From contig NZ_JABBNC010000021.1 of assembly GCF_012933445.1 (NCBI RefSeq), positions 62,001 to 126,000 on the forward strand: a DNA stretch of 64,000 nt, given 5' to 3'. The DNA is from Actinoplanes sp. TBRC 11911. GTDB lineage: Bacteria > Actinomycetota > Actinomycetes > Mycobacteriales > Micromonosporaceae. A program made the translations under genes and the position numbers. The notes under the pieces are model-generated. The model made no database searches. It saw only the letters and a list, made by a program, of their open reading frames with translations, and was not told the DNA's origin. Numbering within the stretch: the first letter of the stretch is position 1; every line of letters begins with the position of its first letter. Of this stretch, positions 43,815 through 53,090 are shown piece by piece.

Positions 43815-44855
43815 ATGGGTGAGAAGCACCGGGTCCGGTTCGAGCCGGTCGGCATCGAGATCGAGGTCGACGAGGAGCAGACCGTGCTGCGCTCCGCAGC
43901 CGAGCAGGGGCTGATGCTCATGCACGGCTGCAAGGAGGGCCAGTGCGCCTCCTGCAAGTCGTTCGTGCTCGACGGTGACGACATCGAACTCGACCGTTAT
44001 TCCACGTTCGCGCTGCCCGACTACGAGCTGGAGGAGGGCTTCACGCTGCTGTGCCGGGCGCACGTGTACGAGGACGTGACGATCGAGCTGCTCAACTTCG
44101 ACGAGGACATGATCCGCTCGGGGCTGCCCATCCAGAACGCGGTGGCCGAGGTCGTGGCGATCGACAAGGTGACCCACGACCTCCGGCACCTGGTCCTGCG
44201 GCTGATCGAGCCGGCCGAGATCACGTTCTTTCCCGGCCAGTACATGGACATCAAGGTGCCCGGTACGGAGGTGACGCGCTCGTTCTCGATGGCGAACACG
44301 TCCAGCAAGGAGGACGGGCGGCTCGAGTTCGTCATCAAGGTCTACCCGGACGGCGTGTTCTCGTCGTTCCTGGACGGCCGGTTGCGGGTCGGCGACCGGC
44401 TCGACCTGACCGGGCCGTTCGGCGTGTTCACGCTGCGCGACGCCCCCGACAAGGACCTGATCTTCGTGGGGGGCGGCGCGGGCCTGGCGCCGATCCTGGC
44501 ACTGCTGCGCTCGATGGCCGAGCGCGGAATCGAGCGCAAGGCCGTGTTCTATTACGGAGCCCGTACGGCCAAGGATCTTTGCTTTGTCGACGAGATCGAG
44601 GCGTTGCGGGACAAACTGCCCGGCTTCCGGTTCGTGCCGGCGCTGTCCGAGCCGGACGGCGACGACTGGGACGGCGAGGTCGGCTTCATCACCGACGTGC
44701 TCAAGCGGTACGAGGCCGACCTGCGCGGAGCACACGCGTACCTCTGCGGTCCGCCACCGATGGTCGAAGCGGCCCAGCCGCTGATGGCGTCGCTCGGCGC
44801 GCCCGAGAAACACATCTACTACGACAAATTCACGACCACAGGTGGGGAGGACTGA
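43815..44855 (+). CDS. mimB: Monooxygenase reductase (2Fe-2S ferredoxin plus FAD/NADH domains)
   Basis: A 346-residue electron-transfer subunit. The plant-type ferredoxin domain has C39, C44, C47 and C80 (HGCKEGQCASCKS ... LLC). The FAD domain (about 110-205) has RSFSMANTS, and the NAD domain has FVGGGAGLAPILALLRSM and YLCGPPPM. It passes electrons from NADH to the diiron site of MimA. It starts 4 bp after mimA with no clear ribosome binding site, so translation is coupled, and overlaps mimC by one base. Confidence 0.94.
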   Translation: MGEKHRVRFEPVGIEIEVDEEQTVLRSAAEQGLMLMHGCKEGQCASCKSFVLDGDDIELDRYSTFALPDYELEEGFTLLCRAHVYEDVTIELLNFDEDMIRSGLPIQNAVAEVVAIDKVTHDLRHLVLRLIEPAEITFFPGQYMDIKVPGTEVTRSFSMANTSSKEDGRLEFVIKVYPDGVFSSFLDGRLRVGDRLDLTGPFGVFTLRDAPDKDLIFVGGGAGLAPILALLRSMAERGIERKAVFYYGARTAKDLCFVDEIEALRDKLPGFRFVPALSEPDGDDWDGEVGFITDVLKRYEADLRGAHAYLCGPPPMVEAAQPLMASLGAPEKHIYYDKFTTTGGED

Positions 44856-46024
44856 TGACGACCGCGACGGAACGCAGCGTTCCCAAGCCCGTCTTCACCG
44901 ACGCCGAGGCCGGCGCCAAGGAGTTCCCGGACTCGACGGCGCGCCGGTTCAACTACTTCACTCCGCAGAAGCGCAAGCAGACCCACTACGAGGACGTCAC
45001 CGTCGAGGTGCAGCCGGATCCCCGGCACTACCTCGCGCAGGGCTGGCTGTACGGGTTCGCCGACGGTCGCGGCGGCTACCCGCTGGACTGGACCGCCCTG
45101 AAGGCGTGGGGCAGCGACCGCCCCGAGCCCGAACGCGGACCCGGCACCGGCGGGCAGGGCTACGAGTGGCCGGCGCACGGCTGGCACGAGTTCCGCGACC
45201 CCAACGAGGAGTGGGAGCTCTCGCTCTACCGCTACAACGCCAACGTCGTGCGCCAGGTCAACCAGAACGTCGACGCGGCCCGCCAGGCCAAGGCGTTCGA
45301 GCAGTGGAACCCGAACTGGGTGCGTTTCGTGCAGCAGCACATCGGCGCGTGGATGCACGTCGACCACGGACTCGGCCTGTACCTGTTCGCGAACGCCAAC
45401 CGCCGCGGGCCGACCAACATGCACAACACCGCGATCGCGGTCAACAGCATGCACCTGATCCGGGCCGCCCAGGACCTGGCGCTGTACCAGCTCACCCTCA
45501 GCGAGGAGATCGAGGGCTTCGACGGCACCGCGCACCTGGAGACCTGGAACGCGGATCCGGCGTGGCAGGGCGTCCGCGAGACGGCCGAGCGGCTGACCGG
45601 CATCGACGACTGGGGCGAGGCCGTGTTCGCCGCCAACGTGGTGTTCCAGCCACTGGTCGGCGAGCTGTTCCGCAGCCAGCTCGTGATGCAGGCGGCGCCG
45701 CGCAACGGCGACTTCGTCACCCCGACGATCGTCGGCGCCGAGGAGTACGACTTCGCCGAACGGGACCTGCGCTACACCCGGGCCCTGTACGAGCTGCTCA
45801 CCAGCGACCGGGAGTTCGCCGACCACAACAAGCGGACCCTCAACGCCTGGCTGGCCGAGTGGGCCGGGACCTCGATCGGCGCCGCCCGCGCGATGCAGCC
45901 GCTGTGGTCGCAGCCGGACCACAAGCCGTTGCGCTTCGAGGACGCGCTGGACCGTGTGAAGAGCCGTTTCGCCGGCATCGTGACCGATCTCGGCCTGGAC
46001 ATCCCGAAGGAGCTGGAGCGGTGA
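44855..46024 (+). CDS. mimC: Soluble diiron monooxygenase hydroxylase small (beta) subunit
   Basis: A 389-residue non-catalytic subunit that forms the hydroxylase dimer with MimA. Family features are ARRFNYFTPQKRKQTHYEDV near the start and RAAQDLALYQLTLSEEIEGF, where iron ligands are not retained as a full set. The ATG at 44855 lies in the TGATG junction with mimB and has GGGGAGG upstream. It ends in a GTGA overlap with mimD. Confidence 0.94.
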   Translation: MTTATERSVPKPVFTDAEAGAKEFPDSTARRFNYFTPQKRKQTHYEDVTVEVQPDPRHYLAQGWLYGFADGRGGYPLDWTALKAWGSDRPEPERGPGTGGQGYEWPAHGWHEFRDPNEEWELSLYRYNANVVRQVNQNVDAARQAKAFEQWNPNWVRFVQQHIGAWMHVDHGLGLYLFANANRRGPTNMHNTAIAVNSMHLIRAAQDLALYQLTLSEEIEGFDGTAHLETWNADPAWQGVRETAERLTGIDDWGEAVFAANVVFQPLVGELFRSQLVMQAAPRNGDFVTPTIVGAEEYDFAERDLRYTRALYELLTSDREFADHNKRTLNAWLAEWAGTSIGAARAMQPLWSQPDHKPLRFEDALDRVKSRFAGIVTDLGLDIPKELER

Positions 46025-46395
46025 CACAGCAGTTCAAGACGGCGCCGAGCCCGTTCAAGTCCGACAACACCGCGTCCAACATGTGTGGCTTCACGCTGAT
46101 GAACAACCAGGTCGGCGTGGTCGTCGCGGATGTCATGCGGACCAAGCCCAACGTACGGGTGACGCCACTGCCCTCGATGATCCGGGTGGACGCGACGAAC
46201 CGGATGGACGTCGTCTACGACGAGGTCTCCGAGGCGCTGGGCGAGGAGCCCGGCTACTTCGACGCGGCCCAGTTCGAGGAGAGCATGTCCACCCACTACG
46301 GCCGGATGATCCACGAGGACGACCGGACGATCATGTTCGCCAACCCCGAGGACGCCGCCGAATTCATCGGATTCGACCTCAAGGCCGGGAGGTAG
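46021..46395 (+). CDS. mimD: Monooxygenase coupling (effector) protein
   Basis: A 124-residue MmoB/DmpM-family protein (NNQVGVVVADVMRTKPNVRV, DVVYDEVSEALGE) that binds the hydroxylase and tunes its reactivity. It starts with GTG inside the mimC stop codon, completing the four-gene translationally coupled set. Confidence 0.93.
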   Translation: MTQQFKTAPSPFKSDNTASNMCGFTLMNNQVGVVVADVMRTKPNVRVTPLPSMIRVDATNRMDVVYDEVSEALGEEPGYFDAAQFEESMSTHYGRMIHEDDRTIMFANPEDAAEFIGFDLKAGR

Positions 46396-46399
46396 CGCG

Positions 46400-47470
46400 T
46401 TGTACGAGAAGGATGGCCAGAAGTACTTCGTCGTCGACAGCCACATGCACTACTGGAACGCCGGCCCGGACAACTGGGTGCCGGGCGCCGAGCAGTACGC
46501 CAAGGGCTGGATCGAGTGCTTCCACGCCTATCAGGGGCTGGGGCCGGAATCGACGCACTGGCCGATCGAGAAGTTCATGTCCTACACCGAGGACGACCTG
46601 ATGAAGGACGTCTTCCAGGACGGCTACGTGGACATCGCGATCTTCCAGCCGACCTATCTGACCGAATGGTACAAGGAAGGCTTCAACACCACCGAGAAGA
46701 ACGCCGCGCTGGGCGCCAAGCACCCCGGCAAGTTCATCGCGAACACCCGCTGGGACCCGCGCGACGGCGACGACGGGCTGAAGAAGCTGGCCGAGAACGT
46801 CGACCGCTACGGCAGCATCGGCGTCAAGCTCTACACCGCCGAGTGGAACAACGGCTCGCGCGGCTGGACGCTCAAGGACCCGGCCGCGTACCGGTATCTG
46901 GAGAAGTGCCAGGAACTGGGCATCCGCAACATCCACGTGCACAAGGGCCCGACTATCTGGCCGCTGGACAAGGACGCCTTCGACGTCTCCGACGTGGATC
47001 ACGCGGCGACCGACTTCCCCGAGCTCAACTTCATCGTGGAACACGTGGGCCTGCCCCGCATCGAGGACTTCTGCTTCATGGCGACCCAGGAGCCCAACGT
47101 GTACGCCGGCCTGTCGGTGGTGATCGGCGGTCTCATGCACGCGCGGCCCCGATTCTTCGCGAAGGTGATGGGCGAGCTGCTGTTCTGGGTCGGCGAGGAC
47201 AAGATGACCTTCGGCAGCGACTACGGGATCTGGGAGCCCAAGTGGCAGATCGAGGGCTTCGTCGACTGGGACTACCCGGGCGAGGAGTTCGACGACTACC
47301 CGCGGGTGACCGTGGCGACCAAGAAGAAGATCCTCGGTCTCAACGCCGCCAAGCTGTACGGCATCGAGGTCCCCGAGGAGTACCGGCTCGGCGCGGGCGA
47401 GGGGGCTCCGGCGGCCCGGGACGACGCCGTTGGCGTGAACCCGGGCTCGCCGGCGGCCTCGCTGGGATGA
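46400..47470 (+). CDS. Amidohydrolase-2 family protein of the monooxygenase cluster
   Basis: A 356-residue TIM-barrel metal enzyme: the first metal motif is VDSHMHYW, a later histidine is in NIHVHKGPT, another in EHVGLPRIED, and the acid in GSDYGIWEP. It starts with TTG at 46400, supported by GGGAGG at ideal spacing, four bases after mimD. A homologue regularly sits after propane-monooxygenase coupling genes; its role there is unsettled, possibly processing a product or aiding maturation. Its stop overlaps the next start (ATGA). Confidence 0.9.
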   Translation: MYEKDGQKYFVVDSHMHYWNAGPDNWVPGAEQYAKGWIECFHAYQGLGPESTHWPIEKFMSYTEDDLMKDVFQDGYVDIAIFQPTYLTEWYKEGFNTTEKNAALGAKHPGKFIANTRWDPRDGDDGLKKLAENVDRYGSIGVKLYTAEWNNGSRGWTLKDPAAYRYLEKCQELGIRNIHVHKGPTIWPLDKDAFDVSDVDHAATDFPELNFIVEHVGLPRIEDFCFMATQEPNVYAGLSVVIGGLMHARPRFFAKVMGELLFWVGEDKMTFGSDYGIWEPKWQIEGFVDWDYPGEEFDDYPRVTVATKKKILGLNAAKLYGIEVPEEYRLGAGEGAPAARDDAVGVNPGSPAASLG

Positions 47471-48165
47471 CCGCCACCACCGGATCGCGCATCTTGGCCG
47501 CCCTGGCCGAGGTGCGCGATCCCGAGCTGGACGAGCCGATCACGACGCTCGGCTTCGTGGCGTCGGCGTCGCTCGATTCGGACGGCACCGCGTCGGTTCA
47601 CCTGCGGCTGCCGACCTACTTCTGCGCGCCCAACTTCGCGTACCTGATGGTGGCCGACGCGTACGACTCGGTGTCCGCCCTCGACGAGGTCCGCCGCGCG
47701 GAGGTGGTGCTGGACGACCACTTCGCGGCCGACGCGATAAACGACGGGGTGGCCGCACGAGCCGGGTTCGCCCACTCGTTCAGCGGGGAGGCGGTCGGCG
47801 AGCTCGACGAGCTGCGCGCCAACTTCCTCGGCAAGTCCGTCCTGGCCGGCACCGACGTCGTGTGCCGGCCGCTCGTTGCCGCGGGCGCGACGCCGGCGGA
47901 CCTGGCCGCGGCGACGCTGGGCGACCTGCCCCGCTCGGCGGCGCTGGACAGGTTGCGCCGGCGGCGCCGCGAGCTCGGGCTGCCCAGTGGGGACTCCTCG
48001 CCGTTGCTTCTTTCTTCGGACGGCTCCCCGCTGGAGGAGGACGCGGTCCCGCTGCACCTGCGCAAGGCCCGATTGACCCGCACCAGCCTCGACGCGAACA
48101 CCAGCATCTGCCGCGGCATGTTGCGGCACCGCTACGACACCGATGGCATCGGCGAATCTTCATAA
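47467..48165 (+). CDS. DUF59/MIP18-type iron-sulfur carrier domain protein
   Basis: A 232-residue protein whose first 75 residues match the DUF59 metal-sulfur assembly domain (ILAALAEVRDPELDEPITTLGFV, LRLPTYFCAPNFAYLMVADA). The remaining 150 residues have no family I can name and end with SICRGMLRHRYDTD. In its relatives DUF59 helps insert Fe-S or iron centres; here it plausibly serves the reductase cluster or diiron site. It overlaps the amidohydrolase stop and is 12 bp before the chaperonin. Confidence 0.82.
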   Translation: MTATTGSRILAALAEVRDPELDEPITTLGFVASASLDSDGTASVHLRLPTYFCAPNFAYLMVADAYDSVSALDEVRRAEVVLDDHFAADAINDGVAARAGFAHSFSGEAVGELDELRANFLGKSVLAGTDVVCRPLVAAGATPADLAAATLGDLPRSAALDRLRRRRRELGLPSGDSSPLLLSSDGSPLEEDAVPLHLRKARLTRTSLDANTSICRGMLRHRYDTDGIGESS

Positions 48166-48177
48166 GGAGAGACCCTC

Positions 48178-49869
48178 ATGGCCAAGGAACTTCGATTCGG
48201 CGCTGATGCGCGTACTTTGCTCCAGAGCGGCGTCGACAAGCTGGCCGAGGCGGTCAAGTCGACACTCGGCCCCAAGGGCCGCAACGTCATCCTGGAGAAG
48301 ATCACCGGCTCGCCCGTGGTCACCAACGACGGCGTGACGATCGCCCGGGAGATCCACCTCAAGAACCAGTTCGAGAACATGGGCGCGCAGCTGGTCAAGG
48401 AAGCGGCGATCAAGACCAACGACATCGTCGGCGACGGGACGACCACGGCCACCGTTCTGGCTCAGGCGATCGTCCGCGAAGGCATGGCGGCGATCGGGGC
48501 CGGGGCAAATCCCGTACTGGTCAAGCGGGGTGTTGATCTTGCGGTGGATCGTCTGGTCGAGCGGCTGCAGACGGTGGCCCGCGAGGTGACCGCCGAGGCC
48601 GATCTCGCCCGGGTGGCGGCGATCTCGGCCAACGACGACGACACGGTCGGCTCGGCGATCGCGAAGGCGCTGTACACGGTCGGCGACGGCGGCATCGTGA
48701 CCGTCGAGGAGTCGGCGCGCAACGGGCTCGACGTCGACTTCGTGGAGGGCTTCGAGTTCGACAACGGCTACCTCTCGCCGTATATGGTGACCGACCCGGC
48801 CCGGCTCACCGCCGTCGTCGACGACCCGTACATCCTGCTCTGCAGCGAGAAGATCACCAAGGTGCAGCAGCTCATGCCGCTGCTCGACAAGATCATGCGG
48901 GCGCCGCGGCCGCTGATCATCATCGCCGAGAACGTGGAGGGCACCGCGCTGTCGATGCTCACCCACAACCACGTCAACGGCGTCTTCCAGTGCGTCGCGG
49001 TGCGGGCACCCGGCTTCGGCGACCGCCGGCTGCACAAGCTCGAGGACATCGCGGCGATCACCGGTGGGACGGTGTACAGCCGGCACTCCGGGTTCACGCT
49101 GGAGACCATGACGATCGACCAGCTCGGCCGGGCCGACCAGGTACGGGTGGATGCGGAGAGCACCGCGATCATCGGCGGCGACGGCTCGCGCGAGGCCGTC
49201 GAGTTCCGGCTCACCCAGCTGCGTTCCGAATTGGAACGCGCCACCTTCGGGGCGGACGAGGACGTGCTCACCGAACGCATCGGCGCGCTGTCCGGCAAGG
49301 TCGCGGTCATCCACGTCGGCGCGCCCACCAACGCCGAGCTCAAGGAACTGCAGCACCGCGTCGAGGACGCCCTGTCGGCGACCCGCGCGGCGATGGCCGA
49401 GGGCATCGTCGCCGGTGGCGGGGCCGCGCTGCTGCACGCCCAGGACGCGCTCGACGGCCTGGAGCTCAAGGACGACTACGCCACCGGCGTCGAGATCGTC
49501 CGGCGTTCGCTGACCGAGCCGGCATTCCTGATCGCGAGCAACGCCGGCTTCTCCGGCCAGGAGGTCGTCACCCGGATCTCGGCCCTGGGCCGCGACGAGG
49601 GCTTCGACGCGCTGCAGGGCCGGTTCGGCAACATGATCGAGATGGGCATCGTCGATCCGTTACGGGTCGCCCGCTCGGCGCTGCAGAACGGGGCGTCGGT
49701 CGCGGGTCTGCTGCTCACGACGAACACACTGGTCGCCGAGGAACAGACGCCGTGGGGCGGCAGCCCGGCGCTGATGACCGAGTTCGGCGAGCTCGACGAG
49801 GGCTTGCGGCAACCGTCGCCGGACTCCAGCACACCGCAGTCGCTCGGCCTCGGCCCCTCGGTCGGGTAA
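48178..49869 (+). CDS. mimG: Dedicated GroEL-like (HSP60) chaperonin of the monooxygenase cluster
   Basis: A 563-residue group I chaperonin subunit: KSTLGPKGRNVILEK, the ATP site VGDGTTTATVLAQAI, and AGGGAALLHA. The C-terminus ends PQSLGLGPSVG instead of the GGM-rich tail of housekeeping GroEL. There is no groES beside it. In mycobacterial mim clusters the equivalent chaperonin is needed for folding MimA, so the same dedicated role is inferred. The ATG follows AAGGAG. Confidence 0.92.
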   Translation: MAKELRFGADARTLLQSGVDKLAEAVKSTLGPKGRNVILEKITGSPVVTNDGVTIAREIHLKNQFENMGAQLVKEAAIKTNDIVGDGTTTATVLAQAIVREGMAAIGAGANPVLVKRGVDLAVDRLVERLQTVAREVTAEADLARVAAISANDDDTVGSAIAKALYTVGDGGIVTVEESARNGLDVDFVEGFEFDNGYLSPYMVTDPARLTAVVDDPYILLCSEKITKVQQLMPLLDKIMRAPRPLIIIAENVEGTALSMLTHNHVNGVFQCVAVRAPGFGDRRLHKLEDIAAITGGTVYSRHSGFTLETMTIDQLGRADQVRVDAESTAIIGGDGSREAVEFRLTQLRSELERATFGADEDVLTERIGALSGKVAVIHVGAPTNAELKELQHRVEDALSATRAAMAEGIVAGGGAALLHAQDALDGLELKDDYATGVEIVRRSLTEPAFLIASNAGFSGQEVVTRISALGRDEGFDALQGRFGNMIEMGIVDPLRVARSALQNGASVAGLLLTTNTLVAEEQTPWGGSPALMTEFGELDEGLRQPSPDSSTPQSLGLGPSVG

Positions 49870-49871
49870 GG

Positions 49872-51161
49872 ATGGGCCCGGTAAAGGGCGACGGCGTGGG
49901 TTCGGGGGAAAGCGCCGTCGCCACCTCCGAGCTGCGCAAGTTGCTGGCCCAGGGCCGCGTACGGGGGACGGTCGCGCTGCTCGGGCCGGCGTTCGTCGCG
50001 GCCGTCGCCTACGTGGACCCGGGTAACTTCGCGACCAACTTCACCGCCGGCGCCCAGTTCGGCTACACGCTCATCTGGGTCATCGTGCTGGCCAACCTCA
50101 CCGCGATGCTGGTGCAGTACCTGTCCGCCAAGGCCGGCGTGGCCACCGGCCGGGACCTGCCCGAGCTGTGCCGCCAGCACCTGCCCCGCCCGGTGTCGCG
50201 CGGCCTGTGGGTGCAGGCCGAGATCATCGCGATGGCGACCGACCTGGCCGAGTTCCTCGGTGCCGCGGTCGGCCTCTACCTGCTGTTCCACGTGCCGCTG
50301 TTCCCCGCCGGGCTGATCACCGCGGTGGTCGCGTTCGGCATCCTGGCCCTGGAACAGCGCGGCTACCGCCGCTTCGAACTCGCGATCGCCGGTCTGCTCG
50401 GCATCGTCCTGCTGGGTTTCCTGTACGACCTGCTGGCCGTCGGCGCGGACCCGGCCGGTATCGCCTCCGGGCTGATCCCGCGGCTCGCCGGCGGCGACAG
50501 CGTGCTGCTGGTCTGCGGCATCATCGGCGCGACCGTGATGCCGCACGTGGTCTACCTGCACTCGGCGCTGACCAAGTCCCGGGTCGCCTGCCGCGACGAC
50601 GGCGAACGCCACGAACTGCTGCGTTTCCAGCGGCTCGACGTGCTGATCGGGCTCGGCGCGGCCGGCCTGATCAACCTGTCCATGCTGGTGGTGGCGGCGT
50701 CGCTGTTCCATTCGTCGGGCTACGCGCTGGGCGACGACTCGATCCAGGCCGCGCACGACGGCCTGGCCCGGATGGTCGGCGGCGGCGCGGCGCTGGCGTT
50801 CGCGGTGGCCCTGCTCGCCTCCGGGCTGTCCTCGTCGAGCGTCGGCACGTACGCCGGCCAGGTGGTCATGCAGGGTTTCATCCGTCGCCGCATCCCGCTG
50901 TTCGTGCGGCGTGCCGTGACGATGGCGCCGGCGCTGACCGTGCTGGCGCTGGGCCTGCCGCCGACCGACAGCCTGGTGATCTCCCAGGTGGTGCTGTCGT
51001 TCGGCATTCCGTTCGCGCTGGTCCCGCTGATCCTGGTGACCCGCCGCCGCGACATCATGGGCAGCTTTGTCAACCATCGGCTGACCACGCTCGCGGCCGC
51101 CACGGTGGCGGCCCTGATCATCGCCTTGAACGCGTTCCTGCTCTACGACACGTTCTTCTGA
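49872..51161 (+). CDS. mntH: Nramp-family Mn/Fe transporter
   Basis: A 429-residue membrane protein with about eleven helices and both Nramp signatures: DPGN in helix 1 (residues 49-52, AYVDPGNFATNF) and ATVMPHVVYLHS in helix 6. It imports Mn2+ or Fe2+ with protons. It starts two bases after the chaperonin stop (the GTG at 49896 is an alternative start), so it is probably part of the monooxygenase transcript and could supply iron for the diiron centre. It overlaps the convergent AraC gene by 19 bp. Confidence 0.92.
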   Translation: MGPVKGDGVGSGESAVATSELRKLLAQGRVRGTVALLGPAFVAAVAYVDPGNFATNFTAGAQFGYTLIWVIVLANLTAMLVQYLSAKAGVATGRDLPELCRQHLPRPVSRGLWVQAEIIAMATDLAEFLGAAVGLYLLFHVPLFPAGLITAVVAFGILALEQRGYRRFELAIAGLLGIVLLGFLYDLLAVGADPAGIASGLIPRLAGGDSVLLVCGIIGATVMPHVVYLHSALTKSRVACRDDGERHELLRFQRLDVLIGLGAAGLINLSMLVVAASLFHSSGYALGDDSIQAAHDGLARMVGGGAALAFAVALLASGLSSSSVGTYAGQVVMQGFIRRRIPLFVRRAVTMAPALTVLALGLPPTDSLVISQVVLSFGIPFALVPLILVTRRRDIMGSFVNHRLTTLAAATVAALIIALNAFLLYDTFF

Positions 51162-52066
51162 TCGAGGCCGGATCGGCGGACCGAGGACGGTGTGACGCCG
51201 TACCGCGCCTGGAATGCCCTGGTGAAGTGGGGCTGGCTGAGGAAACCCCAGCGCGCCGCGATCCGGGCGATGCTGAGGTGGCGGAACAGCGGGTTGGTCA
51301 GCTCGCTGCGCACGGTCTCGAGGCGCCGCATGCGGATGTATTCGGTGACGGTGAACGGTTGGTCCTCGAACAGGCGGTGCAACGTCCGGGGCGCCATGCG
51401 ATGGGCGGCCGCGACGCGATCGTGGGTCAGGCCGGGTTCGCTCAGGTGATCCCGTACATAGTGAAAGATCTTGATCCGCAGAGCATCCGCCGCCTTTTCG
51501 TCCTGGGCGACCTGCGCGCCCAGCATTCCGGCGATGAGGTGGAGTCCGGCATCGCCCAGCCGCCCGGCGGAAATGCCGAGGAACCCGCCTTCGCGAATCG
51601 CCGATCGGGTGAAGTCGGCCACCACGGCCCCGGCGCCCTGATCGCACGGGAAGGGGCGGTAGAACCACTGCTCGAGGACCCGGCCGGGCAGCGCGAGGGT
51701 GTCGCGCGGAAACGTCAACGCGATCGCCGAGTACTCCTGCTCGTGGACGGCGTCGTAGGGCCGCCCGAGGTCGTAGAAAACCATTTGCCCGGGGCGCAGC
51801 GCGACAAGGTCGTCGGCGTCGACACGAAGGGCCGCGGGGGTCAGCGGAATATACAACTTGACGATTTCGAGGGGGTCCTGCCGGACGGCCCGGCGCGTGC
51901 GGCGGAGCACCTGTGGCGTCCCCGTGATCTGCAACGCGGACATCGAGCCGAGCGACGTGGCCGAGATCTTTCCGGATGGCTCGCCCGCATCGATCGGCTG
52001 CACCGAGAGGCGCCCGAACGCATGGCAGTCCTCGGCCCACTTGACGGCGTTGCTGTCTTCCCACAT
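51143..52066 (-). CDS. AraC-family regulator (AraC-binding-like sensor domain)
   Basis: A 307-residue regulator with an N-terminal AraC_binding_2-like domain (IVKLYIPLTPAALRVDADDLVALRPGQMVFYDLGRPYD, split here) and a C-terminal AraC domain (DRVAAAHRMAPRTLHRLFED, IARIAARWGFLSQPHFTRAFQARYG). The ATG at 52066 (MWEDSNAVKWAEDCHAFG) gives the family N-terminus; the open frame upstream is ignored. It is divergent from the XRE gene at 52227 and convergent with the Nramp gene. Target and effector unknown. Confidence 0.88.
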   Translation of the reverse strand: MWEDSNAVKWAEDCHAFGRLSVQPIDAGEPSGKISATSLGSMSALQITGTPQVLRRTRRAVRQDPLEIVKLYIPLTPAALRVDADDLVALRPGQMVFYDLGRPYDAVHEQEYSAIALTFPRDTLALPGRVLEQWFYRPFPCDQGAGAVVADFTRSAIREGGFLGISAGRLGDAGLHLIAGMLGAQVAQDEKAADALRIKIFHYVRDHLSEPGLTHDRVAAAHRMAPRTLHRLFEDQPFTVTEYIRMRRLETVRSELTNPLFRHLSIARIAARWGFLSQPHFTRAFQARYGVTPSSVRRSGLDQKNVS

Positions 52067-52226
52067 CACCCACCCATCATGGCGCGGTGTTCCGGTGACC
52101 TGGGCCGCGGCGGTGTGCGGCTGGCCGCAAGAGTCAAAGAGACGGGCGGGATCAGGCAACGCGACGGCCGCGCCGCCCACGCATTTTGAATAGGCAATGT
52201 TCTGGTAAGCGGGAACGGACGAAAGC

Positions 52227-53090
52227 ATGAATCATCTCACCCTGGGTGATTTCCTGCACAGAAGGCGTGCAGCACTGACTCCCACGAATGCCGAGCCGCG
52301 ACGTGTCCGTGGACTCCGGCGCGAAGAGGTGGCTGACCTCGCCGGGGTAAGCGTCGACTATTACAGCAAGCTGGAACAGGGAAAGCGGCGGCTCATTCCG
52401 AGCAATGTCGTGCTGCGTGCGCTCGCCGACGTCCTCGAGCTCGACGGCGCCGCCCGCGAGCACATGTACGACCTGGCCCGGCTGGGCCCGCACCCCGTTT
52501 CCAGGCGGGCGTCCGCGATCCAGACCGTACGCCCGTCGACGTTTCAGTTGATGGAGACGCTCGCCGATGTCCCGGTGGTACTGCTCGGCCGCCGCACCGA
52601 CGTCCTCGCGGCAAACCCGCTGGCCCGCCTCGTGATCGCGGATTTCCCGGCGATGCCGTCCCGGGAACGCAATGCCGTCCGCTGGCTGTCGCTCAGTGGT
52701 CGCGCCGATCTCCACCAGGACTGGTTCGTCGCGGCATGCCACTTGATCGGCATGCTTCGCATGGACCTCGGGCGCTACCCCGATGACCCGGAGACGATCA
52801 AGCTCATCGAGGAGTTGACCGCGCGAAGCCGTATTTTCCGTACGATCTGGGCGAAAGGACCGGTGTCCTCCGGCGGCAACTTCAGATCGACGCTGTTCTA
52901 CGGGGGTGCCGCCCGGATCGACGTGCAGGTGAAGGCCGTTCGCATCACCGACGACCCGGATCAGACGCTGCACGTGATGATCCCCGGCGCGGACCCGGCC
53001 ACCCAGGCGGCGATGGCCGAGATCCGACGCGGCATCGCTACGCGTTCTCCGCGCTCAGCACCAGGTCAGCTCCCCGCTCACCGATCATGA
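52227..53090 (+). CDS. XRE-family regulator with MmyB-like ligand domain
   Basis: A 287-residue regulator. Residues 5-65 are a Cro/C1 helix-turn-helix (LGDFLHRRRAALTP ... LRREEVADLAGVSVDYYSKLEQGK, split here); residues 95-270 are an MmyB PAS-like ligand-binding domain (LMETLADVPVVLLGRRTDVLAANPLA). Proteins of this type often control an adjacent divergent or convergent oxidoreductase. Its last 53 bp overlap the end of the convergent GMC oxidoreductase gene. Confidence 0.9.
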   Translation: MNHLTLGDFLHRRRAALTPTNAEPRRVRGLRREEVADLAGVSVDYYSKLEQGKRRLIPSNVVLRALADVLELDGAAREHMYDLARLGPHPVSRRASAIQTVRPSTFQLMETLADVPVVLLGRRTDVLAANPLARLVIADFPAMPSRERNAVRWLSLSGRADLHQDWFVAACHLIGMLRMDLGRYPDDPETIKLIEELTARSRIFRTIWAKGPVSSGGNFRSTLFYGGAARIDVQVKAVRITDDPDQTLHVMIPGADPATQAAMAEIRRGIATRSPRSAPGQLPAHRS

